DNA of 64,000 nucleotides from Bradyrhizobium cytisi (GTDB lineage Bacteria > Pseudomonadota > Alphaproteobacteria > Rhizobiales > Xanthobacteraceae). A program made the position numbers and the translations under genes. The stretch lies in contig NZ_VSSR01000042.1 in the NCBI RefSeq assembly GCF_008123515.1, forward strand, positions 124,001 to 188,000, given 5' to 3'. Shown in pieces: positions 27,273 through 36,649 of this stretch (position 1 is the stretch's first letter; every line of letters begins with the position of its first letter). The notes beneath the pieces are model-generated. The model made no database searches and was not told the origin of the DNA. It was given only the letters and a program-made list of their open reading frames with translations.

Positions 27273-27884
27273 ATGTCCGTTCGCCGATTAGCACCGAAGG
27301 AAGTCCAGCCCGCGAGCTTTGCGTTCACGGACGAGAACCTTGCCTTCGCCAAGCAGCAGATCGCGAAATATCCGGCCGGCCGGCAAGCCTCCGCCGTCAT
27401 CGCCATCCTCTGGCGCGTCCAGGAGCAGCATGAGGGCTGGGTCTCGGAAGCCGCGATCCGCGCCGTCGCCGATCTGCTCGACATGCCCTATATCCGCGTG
27501 CTCGAGGTCGCGACCTTCTACACGATGTTCCAGCTCGCTCCGGTCGGCAAGAAGGCCCACGTCCAGGTCTGCGGCACCACGCCGTGCCGCCTGCGCGGCG
27601 CCGAAGACCTGATCCACGTCTGCGAGAGCCGGATCCATCACGATCCCTTCCATCTCTCCAAGGACGGCAATTTCAGCTGGGAAGAGGTGGAGTGCCTGGG
27701 CGCCTGCGTGAATGCGCCGATGGTGCTGATCGGCAAAGACACCTATGAGGACCTGACCAAGGAAACCTTCGGCAAGGTGCTCGACGGCTTCGCCTCGGGC
27801 AATCCGCCGAAGCCCGGTCCGCAGAACGGCCGCCAGTTCTCCGCGCCGGCGGGTGGGCCGACCACGCTGAAGGAGACCACCTGA
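27273..27884 (+). CDS. nuoE: NADH-quinone oxidoreductase subunit E
   Basis: 203 aa, the 24-kDa subunit (NDUFV2 type), thioredoxin-like with the [2Fe-2S] cluster N1a. Cluster Cys are in VCGTTPCRLRG and ECLGACVNAPM. N-terminal helices (IAILWRVQEQHEGWVSEAAI) and the metal-site region are complete. The C-terminal tail of about 35 residues (NPPKPGPQNGRQ...) is Pro/Gly-rich, as in other rhizobial NuoE proteins. The stop codon overlaps the next small gene by one base. Confidence 0.96.
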   Translation: MSVRRLAPKEVQPASFAFTDENLAFAKQQIAKYPAGRQASAVIAILWRVQEQHEGWVSEAAIRAVADLLDMPYIRVLEVATFYTMFQLAPVGKKAHVQVCGTTPCRLRGAEDLIHVCESRIHHDPFHLSKDGNFSWEEVECLGACVNAPMVLIGKDTYEDLTKETFGKVLDGFASGNPPKPGPQNGRQFSAPAGGPTTLKETT

Positions 27885-28087
27885 TGGATCTTCCGTCTCA
27901 GGCGAACCGGGGGAGCGAAGCCGTGAAGAAATGGGGCTTCGTCGCCATGCATGCCGCGCTTGCGGCCGCCTTCATGTTCCTGCTGCAGCGCTTCGTGATG
28001 AACGCGACGCAGGAAACCAGTCTGCTCTGGGCGCTGGCCTTCGCCGTCTGCGCCGCCGGGCTTGCCTACAAGCAGGCCAATCGTTGA
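27884..28087 (+). CDS. Small membrane protein between nuoE and nuoF
   Basis: 67 aa. ATG 27884 shares its first base with the nuoE stop (TGATG). A polar, basic N-terminus (SQANRGSEAVKKWG) is followed by two hydrophobic helices (FVAMHAALAAAFMFLLQRFVM and LLWALAFAVCAAGLAYK). It ends 15 bases before nuoF. I do not recognise it. The coupling implies expression with complex I; an accessory or assembly role is a guess. Confidence 0.75.
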   Translation: MDLPSQANRGSEAVKKWGFVAMHAALAAAFMFLLQRFVMNATQETSLLWALAFAVCAAGLAYKQANR

Positions 28088-28102
28088 TCGGAAAGCACTG
28101 AT

Positions 28103-29428
<1,326 letters not shown>

Positions 29429-29433
29429 TATCG

Positions 29434-29922
29434 ATGTCGCAACCGAGCTCCTGGTGGCAGAGATACGGAACGCTGGCGCAGATGGCGCAGGCGAGCGTCG
29501 CGCTGCTCGGCTTCGTTGCGATCCTGTTCCAGATCAACGAGATCCGCACCGGCAACCGCGCCGCCAGCGCGCGTCAGGCTTTTCTTGGTTACACCGACCT
29601 GGCGTTCAAGAATCCGAAGTTTGCGCAACCGGACTACGAGAAAATCAAGGCCAGCGACCGCGACGAGCAGGTTCAGTACGAGAGCTTCGTCACTTACTTG
29701 CTTTACGCCTGCGAGGAAGCGATCAGCGCGTTCTCCGGAAAGGGCGAGTGGCTGGCGTCCTGCGACTATGACCTGAAGCCGCATCTGCCGTTCCTGTGCG
29801 AGAAGAGCGCCGCGCAGCCGGCCTATCTGGCCACCTACGGCACCGAGACCCAGCAATGGATCAAGGCCTCGCTGAAGGCGGCCAGCATTACACCGCCAGA
29901 TTGCAAGCTGGGAAAGACTTGA
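29434..29922 (+). CDS. Membrane-anchored protein of unknown function between nuoF and nuoG
   Basis: 162 aa, five bases after the nuoF stop codon and seven bases before nuoG. One hydrophobic helix near the N-terminus (LAQMAQASVALLGFVAILFQI) is followed by a soluble domain (about residues 40-160) rich in aromatic and acidic residues, with Cys at about 96, 111, 123 and 158. No nuo subunit matches it, and I do not recognise the family. Its position means co-expression with complex I. Confidence 0.75.
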   Translation: MSQPSSWWQRYGTLAQMAQASVALLGFVAILFQINEIRTGNRAASARQAFLGYTDLAFKNPKFAQPDYEKIKASDRDEQVQYESFVTYLLYACEEAISAFSGKGEWLASCDYDLKPHLPFLCEKSAAQPAYLATYGTETQQWIKASLKAASITPPDCKLGKT

Positions 29923-29929
29923 GACCGCA

Positions 29930-32005
29930 ATGACCAAACTCATCATCGACGGCAAAGAGATCGATGTCCCCGCCGAGTACACGCTGCTTCAGGCGTGCGA
30001 GGCGGCCGGCGCCGAGATTCCACGCTTCTGCTATCACGAGCGGCTGTCGATCGCCGGCAATTGCCGGATGTGCCTCGTCGAGGTGAAGGGCGGCCCGAAG
30101 CCGGTCGCAAGCTGCGCCTGGGGCGTGCGCGACTGCCGTCCGGGTCCGAAGGGCGAGCCGCCGGAAATCTCGACGCGTTCGCCGATGGTGAAGAAGGCAC
30201 GCGAAGGCGTGATGGAGTTCCTTCTGATCAACCATCCGCTGGATTGCCCGATCTGCGACCAGGGCGGCGAGTGCGACCTGCAGGACCAGGCGATGGGCTA
30301 TGGTGTCGACACCAGCCGCTTCGCCGAGAACAAGCGCGCGGTCGAGGACAAATATCTCGGCGCGCTGGTCAAGACCTCGATGAACCGCTGCATCCAGTGC
30401 ACGCGCTGCGTCCGCTTCTCGGCGGAAGTCGCAGGCGCCCCAGAGATGGGCGCGACGGGGCGCGGCGAGGACATGGAGATCACGACCTATCTCGAGCACG
30501 CGCTGACGTCGGAATTGCAGGGCAACCTCGTCGACATCTGTCCGGTCGGCGCGCTGACCTCGAAACCCTATGCCTTCGCGGCGCGTCCGTGGGAGCTCGG
30601 CAAGACCCAGTCGATCGACGTCATGGACGGCGTCGGTTCCGCGATCCGCGTCGATACCCGCGGCCGTGAGGTGATGCGCGTGCTGCCGCGCATCAACGAG
30701 GCCGTGAACGAGGAGTGGATCTCGGACAAGACCCGCCACGTCGTCGACGGCCTGCGCACCCAGCGGCTCGACCGGCCCTATATCCGCGAGGCCGGCAAGC
30801 TGCGTGCGGCAAGCTGGCCCGAGGCCTTCGCGGTGATCGCCGCGAAGGCGGCGCGTACCGACGGCAAGCGCATCGGCGCGATCGCTGGCGACCTCGCCGG
30901 CGTCGAAGAGATGTTCGCGATGAAGGATCTGCTTGCTAAATTCGGTTCGGCCAATCTGGCGGTGCAGGGCGGCGACGCCTTCGATCCCGCACTCGGCCGC
31001 GGCTCCTACATCTTCAATCCGACGCTCGCGGGCGTCGAGCAGGCGGATGCGCTGCTCATCATCGGCGCCAATCCACGCAAGGAAGCGGCCGTGTTCAACG
31101 CCCGCATCCGCAAGCGCTGGCGTGCCGGCGGCTTCAAGGTCGGCGTGATCGGCGCCAAGGCCGATCTCACTTACGACTACGACCATCTCGGCGCGGGCAC
31201 TGAGACGCTCGGCGAGCTCGCGGCCGGCAAGCACTCCTTCATGGACGTGCTGAAGAACGCCAAAAACCCGATCATCCTGGTCGGCGCGGGCGCAGCCTCG
31301 CGTCACGACGGCGCCGCCATTCTGGCCGGCGCCGCCAAGCTCGCGCTCGATGTCGGCGCGGTGAAGGACGGCTGGAACGGCTTTGGCGTGCTGCACGAGA
31401 CCGCTTCGCGCGTCGGCGCGCTCGACATCGGCTTTGTCGCCGGTCCCGGCGGGCTGAACGCCGCGCAGATGACGACCTTCGGCACGCTCGACCTGCTGTT
31501 CCTGCTCGGCGCCGACGAGATCAAGGCGCCGGACGGCACCTTTGTGGTCTACATCGGCACCCATGGCGACCGCGGCGCGCACCGCGCCGACGTGATCCTG
31601 CCGGCGGCCGCCTACACCGAGAAGTCCGCGATCTACGTCAATACCGAAGGCCGCGTGCAGATGACCGGTCGCGCCGCGTTCCCGCCGGGTGAAGCCCGCG
31701 AGGACTGGGCGATCGTCCGCGCGCTCTCGGAAGCGCTCGGCAAGAAGCTCGGCTACGACTCGCTTGCCGCGCTGCGCCAGGCGCTGTTCAAGGCCGTGCC
31801 GCATCTGATCCGTCTCGATCAGATCGAAGCGGGTGCAGCCGACCAGATCAAGAAGCTGGCGGGGAAGGGCGGCTCGATGGAGAAGGCGCCATTCAAGGCT
31901 GTCGTCGAGGACTTCTATTTGACCAACCCGATCGCGCGTGCGTCCGACGTGATGGCGGAATGCTCGCGGCTTGCCTCCGGGCAGATGCTGACCGCAGCGG
32001 AGTGA
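29930..32005 (+). CDS. nuoG: NADH-quinone oxidoreductase subunit G
   Basis: 691 aa, the 75-kDa subunit (NDUFS1 type). N-terminal ferredoxin domain with [2Fe-2S] N1b (CYHERLSIAGNCRMCLVEVKG, later SCAWGVRDC), then the His/Cys cluster region CPICDQGGECDLQDQ (N5), then NRCIQCTRCVRF and DICPVGALTS (N4). The molybdopterin-oxidoreductase-like C-terminal half has lost cofactor residues, as in all NuoG. The length is that of the mitochondrial form; no N7 cluster motif was seen. Confidence 0.96.
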   Translation: MTKLIIDGKEIDVPAEYTLLQACEAAGAEIPRFCYHERLSIAGNCRMCLVEVKGGPKPVASCAWGVRDCRPGPKGEPPEISTRSPMVKKAREGVMEFLLINHPLDCPICDQGGECDLQDQAMGYGVDTSRFAENKRAVEDKYLGALVKTSMNRCIQCTRCVRFSAEVAGAPEMGATGRGEDMEITTYLEHALTSELQGNLVDICPVGALTSKPYAFAARPWELGKTQSIDVMDGVGSAIRVDTRGREVMRVLPRINEAVNEEWISDKTRHVVDGLRTQRLDRPYIREAGKLRAASWPEAFAVIAAKAARTDGKRIGAIAGDLAGVEEMFAMKDLLAKFGSANLAVQGGDAFDPALGRGSYIFNPTLAGVEQADALLIIGANPRKEAAVFNARIRKRWRAGGFKVGVIGAKADLTYDYDHLGAGTETLGELAAGKHSFMDVLKNAKNPIILVGAGAASRHDGAAILAGAAKLALDVGAVKDGWNGFGVLHETASRVGALDIGFVAGPGGLNAAQMTTFGTLDLLFLLGADEIKAPDGTFVVYIGTHGDRGAHRADVILPAAAYTEKSAIYVNTEGRVQMTGRAAFPPGEAREDWAIVRALSEALGKKLGYDSLAALRQALFKAVPHLIRLDQIEAGAADQIKKLAGKGGSMEKAPFKAVVEDFYLTNPIARASDVMAECSRLASGQMLTAAE

Positions 32006-32009
32006 GCCG

Positions 32010-33077
32010 ATGGAATTTTTCGCAAGCGCATTCTGGACCGGCTTCCTCTGGCCGCTGATCATCATGATCGCGGAGAGCGTGCTGGTGCTCGTCGTTCTCT
32101 TGGTCGCGATCGCCTACATCCTGCTCGCCGATCGCAAGATCTGGGCGGCGGTGCAGATCCGCCGCGGCCCGAACGTGGTCGGGCCCTGGGGCCTGTTCCA
32201 GTCCTTCGCCGACCTGCTGAAGTTCGTGCTCAAGGAGCCGATCATTCCGTCTGGTGCCAACAAGGGCGTTTTCCTGCTGGCGCCGCTGGTGTCCTGCGTG
32301 CTCGCGCTCGCGGCCTGGGCGGTGATCCCGACCAATCTCGGCTGGGTGATCTCCGACATCAATGTCGGCGTCCTTTTCATCTTCGCGATCTCGTCGCTGT
32401 CGATCTACGGCATCATCATGGCCGGCTGGTCGTCGAACTCGAAATATCCGTTTCTGGCCGCGCTGCGCTCCGCGGCGCAGATGGTGTCCTATGAGGTCTC
32501 GATCGGCTTCGTCATCATCACGGTGCTGCTCTGCGCCGGTACGCTGAACCTCTCGGCCGTCGTCGAGGCCCAGCATGCGCGGGGCCTCGCCAGCCTGATC
32601 GGGCTGCCGCAGCTCACCGTCCTGAACTGGTACGTCTGGCCGCTGTTCCCGATGTTCGTGGTGTTTTACGTCTCGGCGCTGGCGGAAACCAACCGTCCGC
32701 CCTTCGACCTGGTCGAAGCGGAATCCGAGCTCGTCGCCGGCTTCATGGTCGAATATGGCTCGACGCCGTATTTGCTGTTCATGCTCGGCGAGTATGTCGC
32801 GATCGTCACGATGTGCGCGCTGGCAACGATCCTGTTCCTGGGAGGCTGGCTGCCGCCGGTGGATCTGCCGCCCTTCAACTGGGTGCCGGGGATCATTTGG
32901 TTCTCGATCAAAGTGTTCTTCATGTTCTTCCTGTTCGCGATGGCAAAGGCGATCGTGCCGCGCTACCGCTACGACCAACTGATGCGCCTCGGCTGGAAGG
33001 TGTTCCTGCCGCTGTCGCTGGCGATGGTGGTCGTGGTGGCCGGCGTGCTGCAATTCGCCGGCATCGCGCCGAAGTGA
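32010..33077 (+). CDS. nuoH: NADH-quinone oxidoreductase subunit H
   Basis: 355 aa, eight or nine membrane helices (ND1 type). It forms the quinone-access chamber and the first half-channel. Conserved loops are intact: LADRKIWAAVQIRRGPNVVGPWGLFQSFADLLKF and ALAETNRPPFDLVEAESELVAGFMVEY. It starts at ATG 32010, four bases after nuoG. Confidence 0.97.
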   Translation: MEFFASAFWTGFLWPLIIMIAESVLVLVVLLVAIAYILLADRKIWAAVQIRRGPNVVGPWGLFQSFADLLKFVLKEPIIPSGANKGVFLLAPLVSCVLALAAWAVIPTNLGWVISDINVGVLFIFAISSLSIYGIIMAGWSSNSKYPFLAALRSAAQMVSYEVSIGFVIITVLLCAGTLNLSAVVEAQHARGLASLIGLPQLTVLNWYVWPLFPMFVVFYVSALAETNRPPFDLVEAESELVAGFMVEYGSTPYLLFMLGEYVAIVTMCALATILFLGGWLPPVDLPPFNWVPGIIWFSIKVFFMFFLFAMAKAIVPRYRYDQLMRLGWKVFLPLSLAMVVVVAGVLQFAGIAPK

Positions 33078-33085
33078 GGGCTGTC

Positions 33086-33580
33086 ATGGGTATCAACATC
33101 AACGCCACTGCACGCTCGCTTCTGCTGTCGGAATTCGTCTCGGCGTTCTTCCTCGCCATGCGCTATTTCTTCCAGCCGAAGCCGACGCTGAACTATCCGT
33201 TCGAGAAGGGCCCGATCTCGCCGCGCTTCCGCGGCGAGCACGCGCTGCGCCGCTATCCCAACGGCGAGGAGCGCTGCATCGCGTGCAAGCTGTGCGAAGC
33301 GATCTGCCCGGCGCAGGCCATCACCATCGAGGCCGGACCGCGCCGCAACGACGGCACCCGCCGCACCGTGCGCTACGACATCGACATGGTGAAGTGCATC
33401 TATTGCGGCCTCTGCCAGGAGGCCTGCCCGGTCGACGCCATCGTCGAAGGTCCGAACTTCGAGTTCGCGACCGAGACCCGCGAGGAACTGTTCTATGACA
33501 AGGCCAAGCTGCTCGCCAACGGCGACCGCTGGGAACGCGAGATCGCAAAAGCGATCGAGCTCGACGCGCCGTACCGGTGA
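33086..33580 (+). CDS. nuoI: NADH-quinone oxidoreductase subunit I
   Basis: 164 aa, the 23-kDa ferredoxin-like subunit (NDUFS8 type) with two [4Fe-4S] clusters (N6a/N6b): CIACKLCEAICPAQAI and CIYCGLCQEACPVDAI. An amphipathic N-terminal helix (LLLSEFVSAFFLAMRYFF) anchors it to the membrane arm. The ATG at 33086 gives the usual length. Confidence 0.97.
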   Translation: MGININATARSLLLSEFVSAFFLAMRYFFQPKPTLNYPFEKGPISPRFRGEHALRRYPNGEERCIACKLCEAICPAQAITIEAGPRRNDGTRRTVRYDIDMVKCIYCGLCQEACPVDAIVEGPNFEFATETREELFYDKAKLLANGDRWEREIAKAIELDAPYR

Positions 33581-33589
33581 GATGAGAGC

Positions 33590-34228
33590 ATGATCCTTCC
33601 CGCGCTGTTCTTCTATCTCTTCGCCGGCGTCTGCGTCGCCTCGGCGGTGATGGTGATTGTGTCGCGCAATCCCGTCCACTCCGTGCTGTACCTGATCCTG
33701 GCCTTCGTCAACGCCTCCGGCCTGTTCGTGCTGCTGGGCGCCGAATTCCTCGCAATGATCCTGATCGTCGTCTATGTCGGCGCCGTCGCGGTGCTGTTCC
33801 TGTTCGTGATCATGATGCTCGATGTCGACTTCCTCGAGCTGCGCGAGGGCTTCATCCAGTACCTGCCGGTCGGAGTCGTGATCGGCGGCATCTTCCTGTT
33901 CGAGCTGCTCCTGACCGTCGGCGCCTGGGTCATCAATCCGACCGTGAGCAAGACCATCACGTCGCCGATCCCGACCAACGTCTCGAACACCGAGGCGCTG
34001 GGCCTCGTGCTCTATACGAAGTACGTCCACTACTTCCAGCTCTCGGGCATGGTGCTGCTGGTCGCCATGATCGGCGCCATCGTGCTGACGCTGCGCCACA
34101 AGGCGAACGTGAAGCGGCAGGACATCAATGTTCAGAACGCACGCACGCCCGAAATGGCGATGGCGATGCGCAAGGTGGTACCGGGGCAGGGGCTCCAGGA
34201 CAGCGACGCGGCGGAGTGGGTGAAATGA
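33590..34228 (+). CDS. nuoJ: NADH-quinone oxidoreductase subunit J
   Basis: 212 aa, five membrane helices (ND6 type). TM3 carries the conserved ILIVVYVGAVAVLFLFVIMML stretch with the pi-bulge region. The C-terminal tail after the last helix (VKRQDINVQNARTPEMAM...) is cytoplasmic. It overlaps nuoK by four bases (ATGA). Confidence 0.96.
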   Translation: MILPALFFYLFAGVCVASAVMVIVSRNPVHSVLYLILAFVNASGLFVLLGAEFLAMILIVVYVGAVAVLFLFVIMMLDVDFLELREGFIQYLPVGVVIGGIFLFELLLTVGAWVINPTVSKTITSPIPTNVSNTEALGLVLYTKYVHYFQLSGMVLLVAMIGAIVLTLRHKANVKRQDINVQNARTPEMAMAMRKVVPGQGLQDSDAAEWVK

Positions 34229-34533
34229 CGGTCGGGCTCGGGCACTATCTGGCGGTCGGCGCGATCCTGTTCACCCTTGGAATCCTCGGCATCTTCCTGA
34301 ACCGCAAGAACATCATCGTCATCCTGATGTCGATCGAGCTGATCCTGCTCTCGGTCAACATCAATTTGGTGGCATTCTCGACCTTCCTCGGCGACATCGT
34401 CGGCCAGGTCTTCGCGCTGCTGGTCTTGACCGTTGCGGCTGCCGAAGCCGCGATCGGTCTCGCCATCCTGGTGGTCTATTTCCGCAACCGCGGCTCGATC
34501 GCGGTTGAGGACGTCAATCTGATGAAGGGTTAA
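34225..34533 (+). CDS. nuoK: NADH-quinone oxidoreductase subunit K
   Basis: 102 aa, three helices (ND4L type). The two membrane Glu residues of the proton path are seen in LMSIELILLSVNIN and VAAAEAAIGLAILV. The ATG at 34225 overlaps the nuoJ stop; a GTG at 34216 would lie within nuoJ and is less likely. Confidence 0.97.
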   Translation: MTVGLGHYLAVGAILFTLGILGIFLNRKNIIVILMSIELILLSVNINLVAFSTFLGDIVGQVFALLVLTVAAAEAAIGLAILVVYFRNRGSIAVEDVNLMKG

Positions 34534-34540
34534 CCCGGCT

Positions 34541-36649
34541 ATGGTCCAGGCAATCGTCTTTCTGCCGCTGCTGGGCGCCATTCTGGCCGGCGTGATCGCG
34601 CTGTTCGGCGCGCATGCCCGCAACCCCTCAGGTGACACGGTCGAGCATCACGACGACCACGGGCACGGTGCGCAAGCCCATGCCTCCGATACGATCAACG
34701 AGGATGCCTCGGTCATCCACGAGAGCCATCACGAGCTCGGTGACGGCCACGACGACCACGGCCACGGCCCGGTCGAGCCGGCGGCCGCCGGCTCGCGCGG
34801 TGCCGAGCTGATCACCACGGCGCTGCTGTTCGTGGCGGCGGCGCTGTCCTGGATGACGCTGGTCGATGTCGGCTTCAATGGCCACGACGCCCGGATCCAG
34901 CTTCTGCCCTGGATATTCTCCGGCGAGCTCGAGGTCTGGTGGACGCTGCGTGTCGATACGCTCACCGCCGTGATGCTGGTGGTGGTGACGACCGTGTCCT
35001 CGCTCGTGCATCTCTATTCCATCGGCTACATGGACGAGGATCCGTACCGGCCGCGCTTCTTCGGCTATCTCTCGCTGTTCACCTTCGCCATGCTGATGCT
35101 GGTGACGGCGGACAACCTCGTGCAGATGTTCTTCGGCTGGGAAGGCGTGGGTCTGGCGAGCTATCTGCTGATCGGCTTCTGGTACCAGAAGCCGTCGGCG
35201 AACGCCGCCGCCATCAAGGCCTTCGTGGTCAACCGCGTCGGCGATTTCGGCTTCGCGCTTGGCATTTTCGCGATCTTCTACCTCACCAGCTCGACCGATT
35301 TCGAGACTATCTTCCATGCGGCGCCCGGCCTGACTGGCAAGACCATCGACTTCCTCGGCTGGCACGCCGACGCCCTGACGCTGACCTGCGTGCTGCTGTT
35401 CATGGGCGCGATGGGCAAATCGGCCCAGTTCCTGCTGCACACCTGGTTGCCGGACGCGATGGAAGGCCCGACGCCAGTGTCGGCGCTGATCCACGCCGCG
35501 ACCATGGTCACCGCCGGTGTGTTCATGGTGGCGCGCCTGTCGCCGCTGTTCGAGCTCGCCCCGAACGCCCAGGCCGTCGTGATGTTCTTTGGTGCGACCA
35601 CGGCGTTTTTCGCGGCGACCATCGGTCTCGTCCAGAACGACATCAAGCGCATCGTCGCGTACTCGACCTGTTCGCAGCTCGGCTACATGTTCGTGGCGAT
35701 GGGAGCGGGGGCCTATTCGGTCGGCATGTTCCATCTGTTCACGCACGCCTTCTTCAAGGCGCTGCTGTTCTTGGGCTCCGGCTCGGTGATTTACGCGATG
35801 CACCACGAGCAGGACATCCGCAACATGGGCGGCCTCTGGAAGAAGATCCCGTACACGTTCGCGGTGATGACCGTCGGCACGCTGGCGCTGACTGGCTTCC
35901 CGCTATTCGCCGGCTACTTCTCCAAGGATGCGATCATCGAGTCCGCCTACGCCTCGCACAATCCGTTCTCGATATATGCCTATCTGTTGACGATCGCAGC
36001 CGCCGGCCTGACCTCGTTCTACTCCTGGCGGCTGGTGTTCAAGACCTTCTTCGGCGAGCCGCACGACCAGGAGCACTACGAGGCCGCGCACGAGAGCCCG
36101 ATCTGGATGCTGATCCCGATCGGCGTGCTGGCGGTTGGCTCGGTCCTCGCCGGCTTCCCGTTCAAGGAGCTGTTCACCGGGCCTCACGGCGTGGAAGAGT
36201 TCTTCCGTGAGTCCGTGAAGATGAACCCGCATATCCTCGAGGATATGGAGCACATGCCGCCGCTGCTCGGCTGGCTGCCCTTCGTGATGATGGTCGGCGG
36301 CTTCCTGGTGTCCTACACCTTCTATATCCGCAAGCCCTACCTCCCGGTCGAGCTCGCGAACACGCAGCCGATGCTGTACCAATTCTTGCTCAACAAATGG
36401 TACTTCGACGAGCTCTACGACTTCATCTTCGTCCGTCCGGCGAAGTGGATCGGCTACCAGCTCTGGAAGAAGGGCGACGGCTCCATCATCGACGGCCTCG
36501 GCCCCGACGGTATCTCGGCCCGCGTGCTGGACATCACCCGCAACGTCGTGAAGATCCAGACCGGCTATCTCTATCACTACGCATTCGCCATGCTGATCGG
36601 TGCCGCCGGCCTGATCACCTGGTTCATGTTCGGCCTTGGAGGCCAGTAA
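34541..36649 (+). CDS. nuoL: NADH-quinone oxidoreductase subunit L, with His-rich loop
   Basis: 702 aa antiporter-like proton-pumping subunit (ND5 type) with the long lateral C-terminal helix. The core motifs are intact: FFGWEGVGLASYLLIGFWY, SAQFLLHTWLPDAMEGPTPVSALIHAATMVTAGV and SKDAIIESAYA. Odd feature: between TM1 and TM2, residues about 35-76 form a His/Asp-rich insert (EHHDDHGHG, ESHHELGDGHDDHGHG) absent from E. coli and mitochondrial ND5; it would face the periplasm or cytoplasm as a loop of about 55 residues. The overall length is about 90 residues more than in E. coli. Confidence 0.96.
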   Translation: MVQAIVFLPLLGAILAGVIALFGAHARNPSGDTVEHHDDHGHGAQAHASDTINEDASVIHESHHELGDGHDDHGHGPVEPAAAGSRGAELITTALLFVAAALSWMTLVDVGFNGHDARIQLLPWIFSGELEVWWTLRVDTLTAVMLVVVTTVSSLVHLYSIGYMDEDPYRPRFFGYLSLFTFAMLMLVTADNLVQMFFGWEGVGLASYLLIGFWYQKPSANAAAIKAFVVNRVGDFGFALGIFAIFYLTSSTDFETIFHAAPGLTGKTIDFLGWHADALTLTCVLLFMGAMGKSAQFLLHTWLPDAMEGPTPVSALIHAATMVTAGVFMVARLSPLFELAPNAQAVVMFFGATTAFFAATIGLVQNDIKRIVAYSTCSQLGYMFVAMGAGAYSVGMFHLFTHAFFKALLFLGSGSVIYAMHHEQDIRNMGGLWKKIPYTFAVMTVGTLALTGFPLFAGYFSKDAIIESAYASHNPFSIYAYLLTIAAAGLTSFYSWRLVFKTFFGEPHDQEHYEAAHESPIWMLIPIGVLAVGSVLAGFPFKELFTGPHGVEEFFRESVKMNPHILEDMEHMPPLLGWLPFVMMVGGFLVSYTFYIRKPYLPVELANTQPMLYQFLLNKWYFDELYDFIFVRPAKWIGYQLWKKGDGSIIDGLGPDGISARVLDITRNVVKIQTGYLYHYAFAMLIGAAGLITWFMFGLGGQ

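Noticed and set aside
29888..32065. 725-codon minus-strand frame opposite nuoG
   Set aside because: Mirror frame of nuoG; no start signal and the sense gene is certain.
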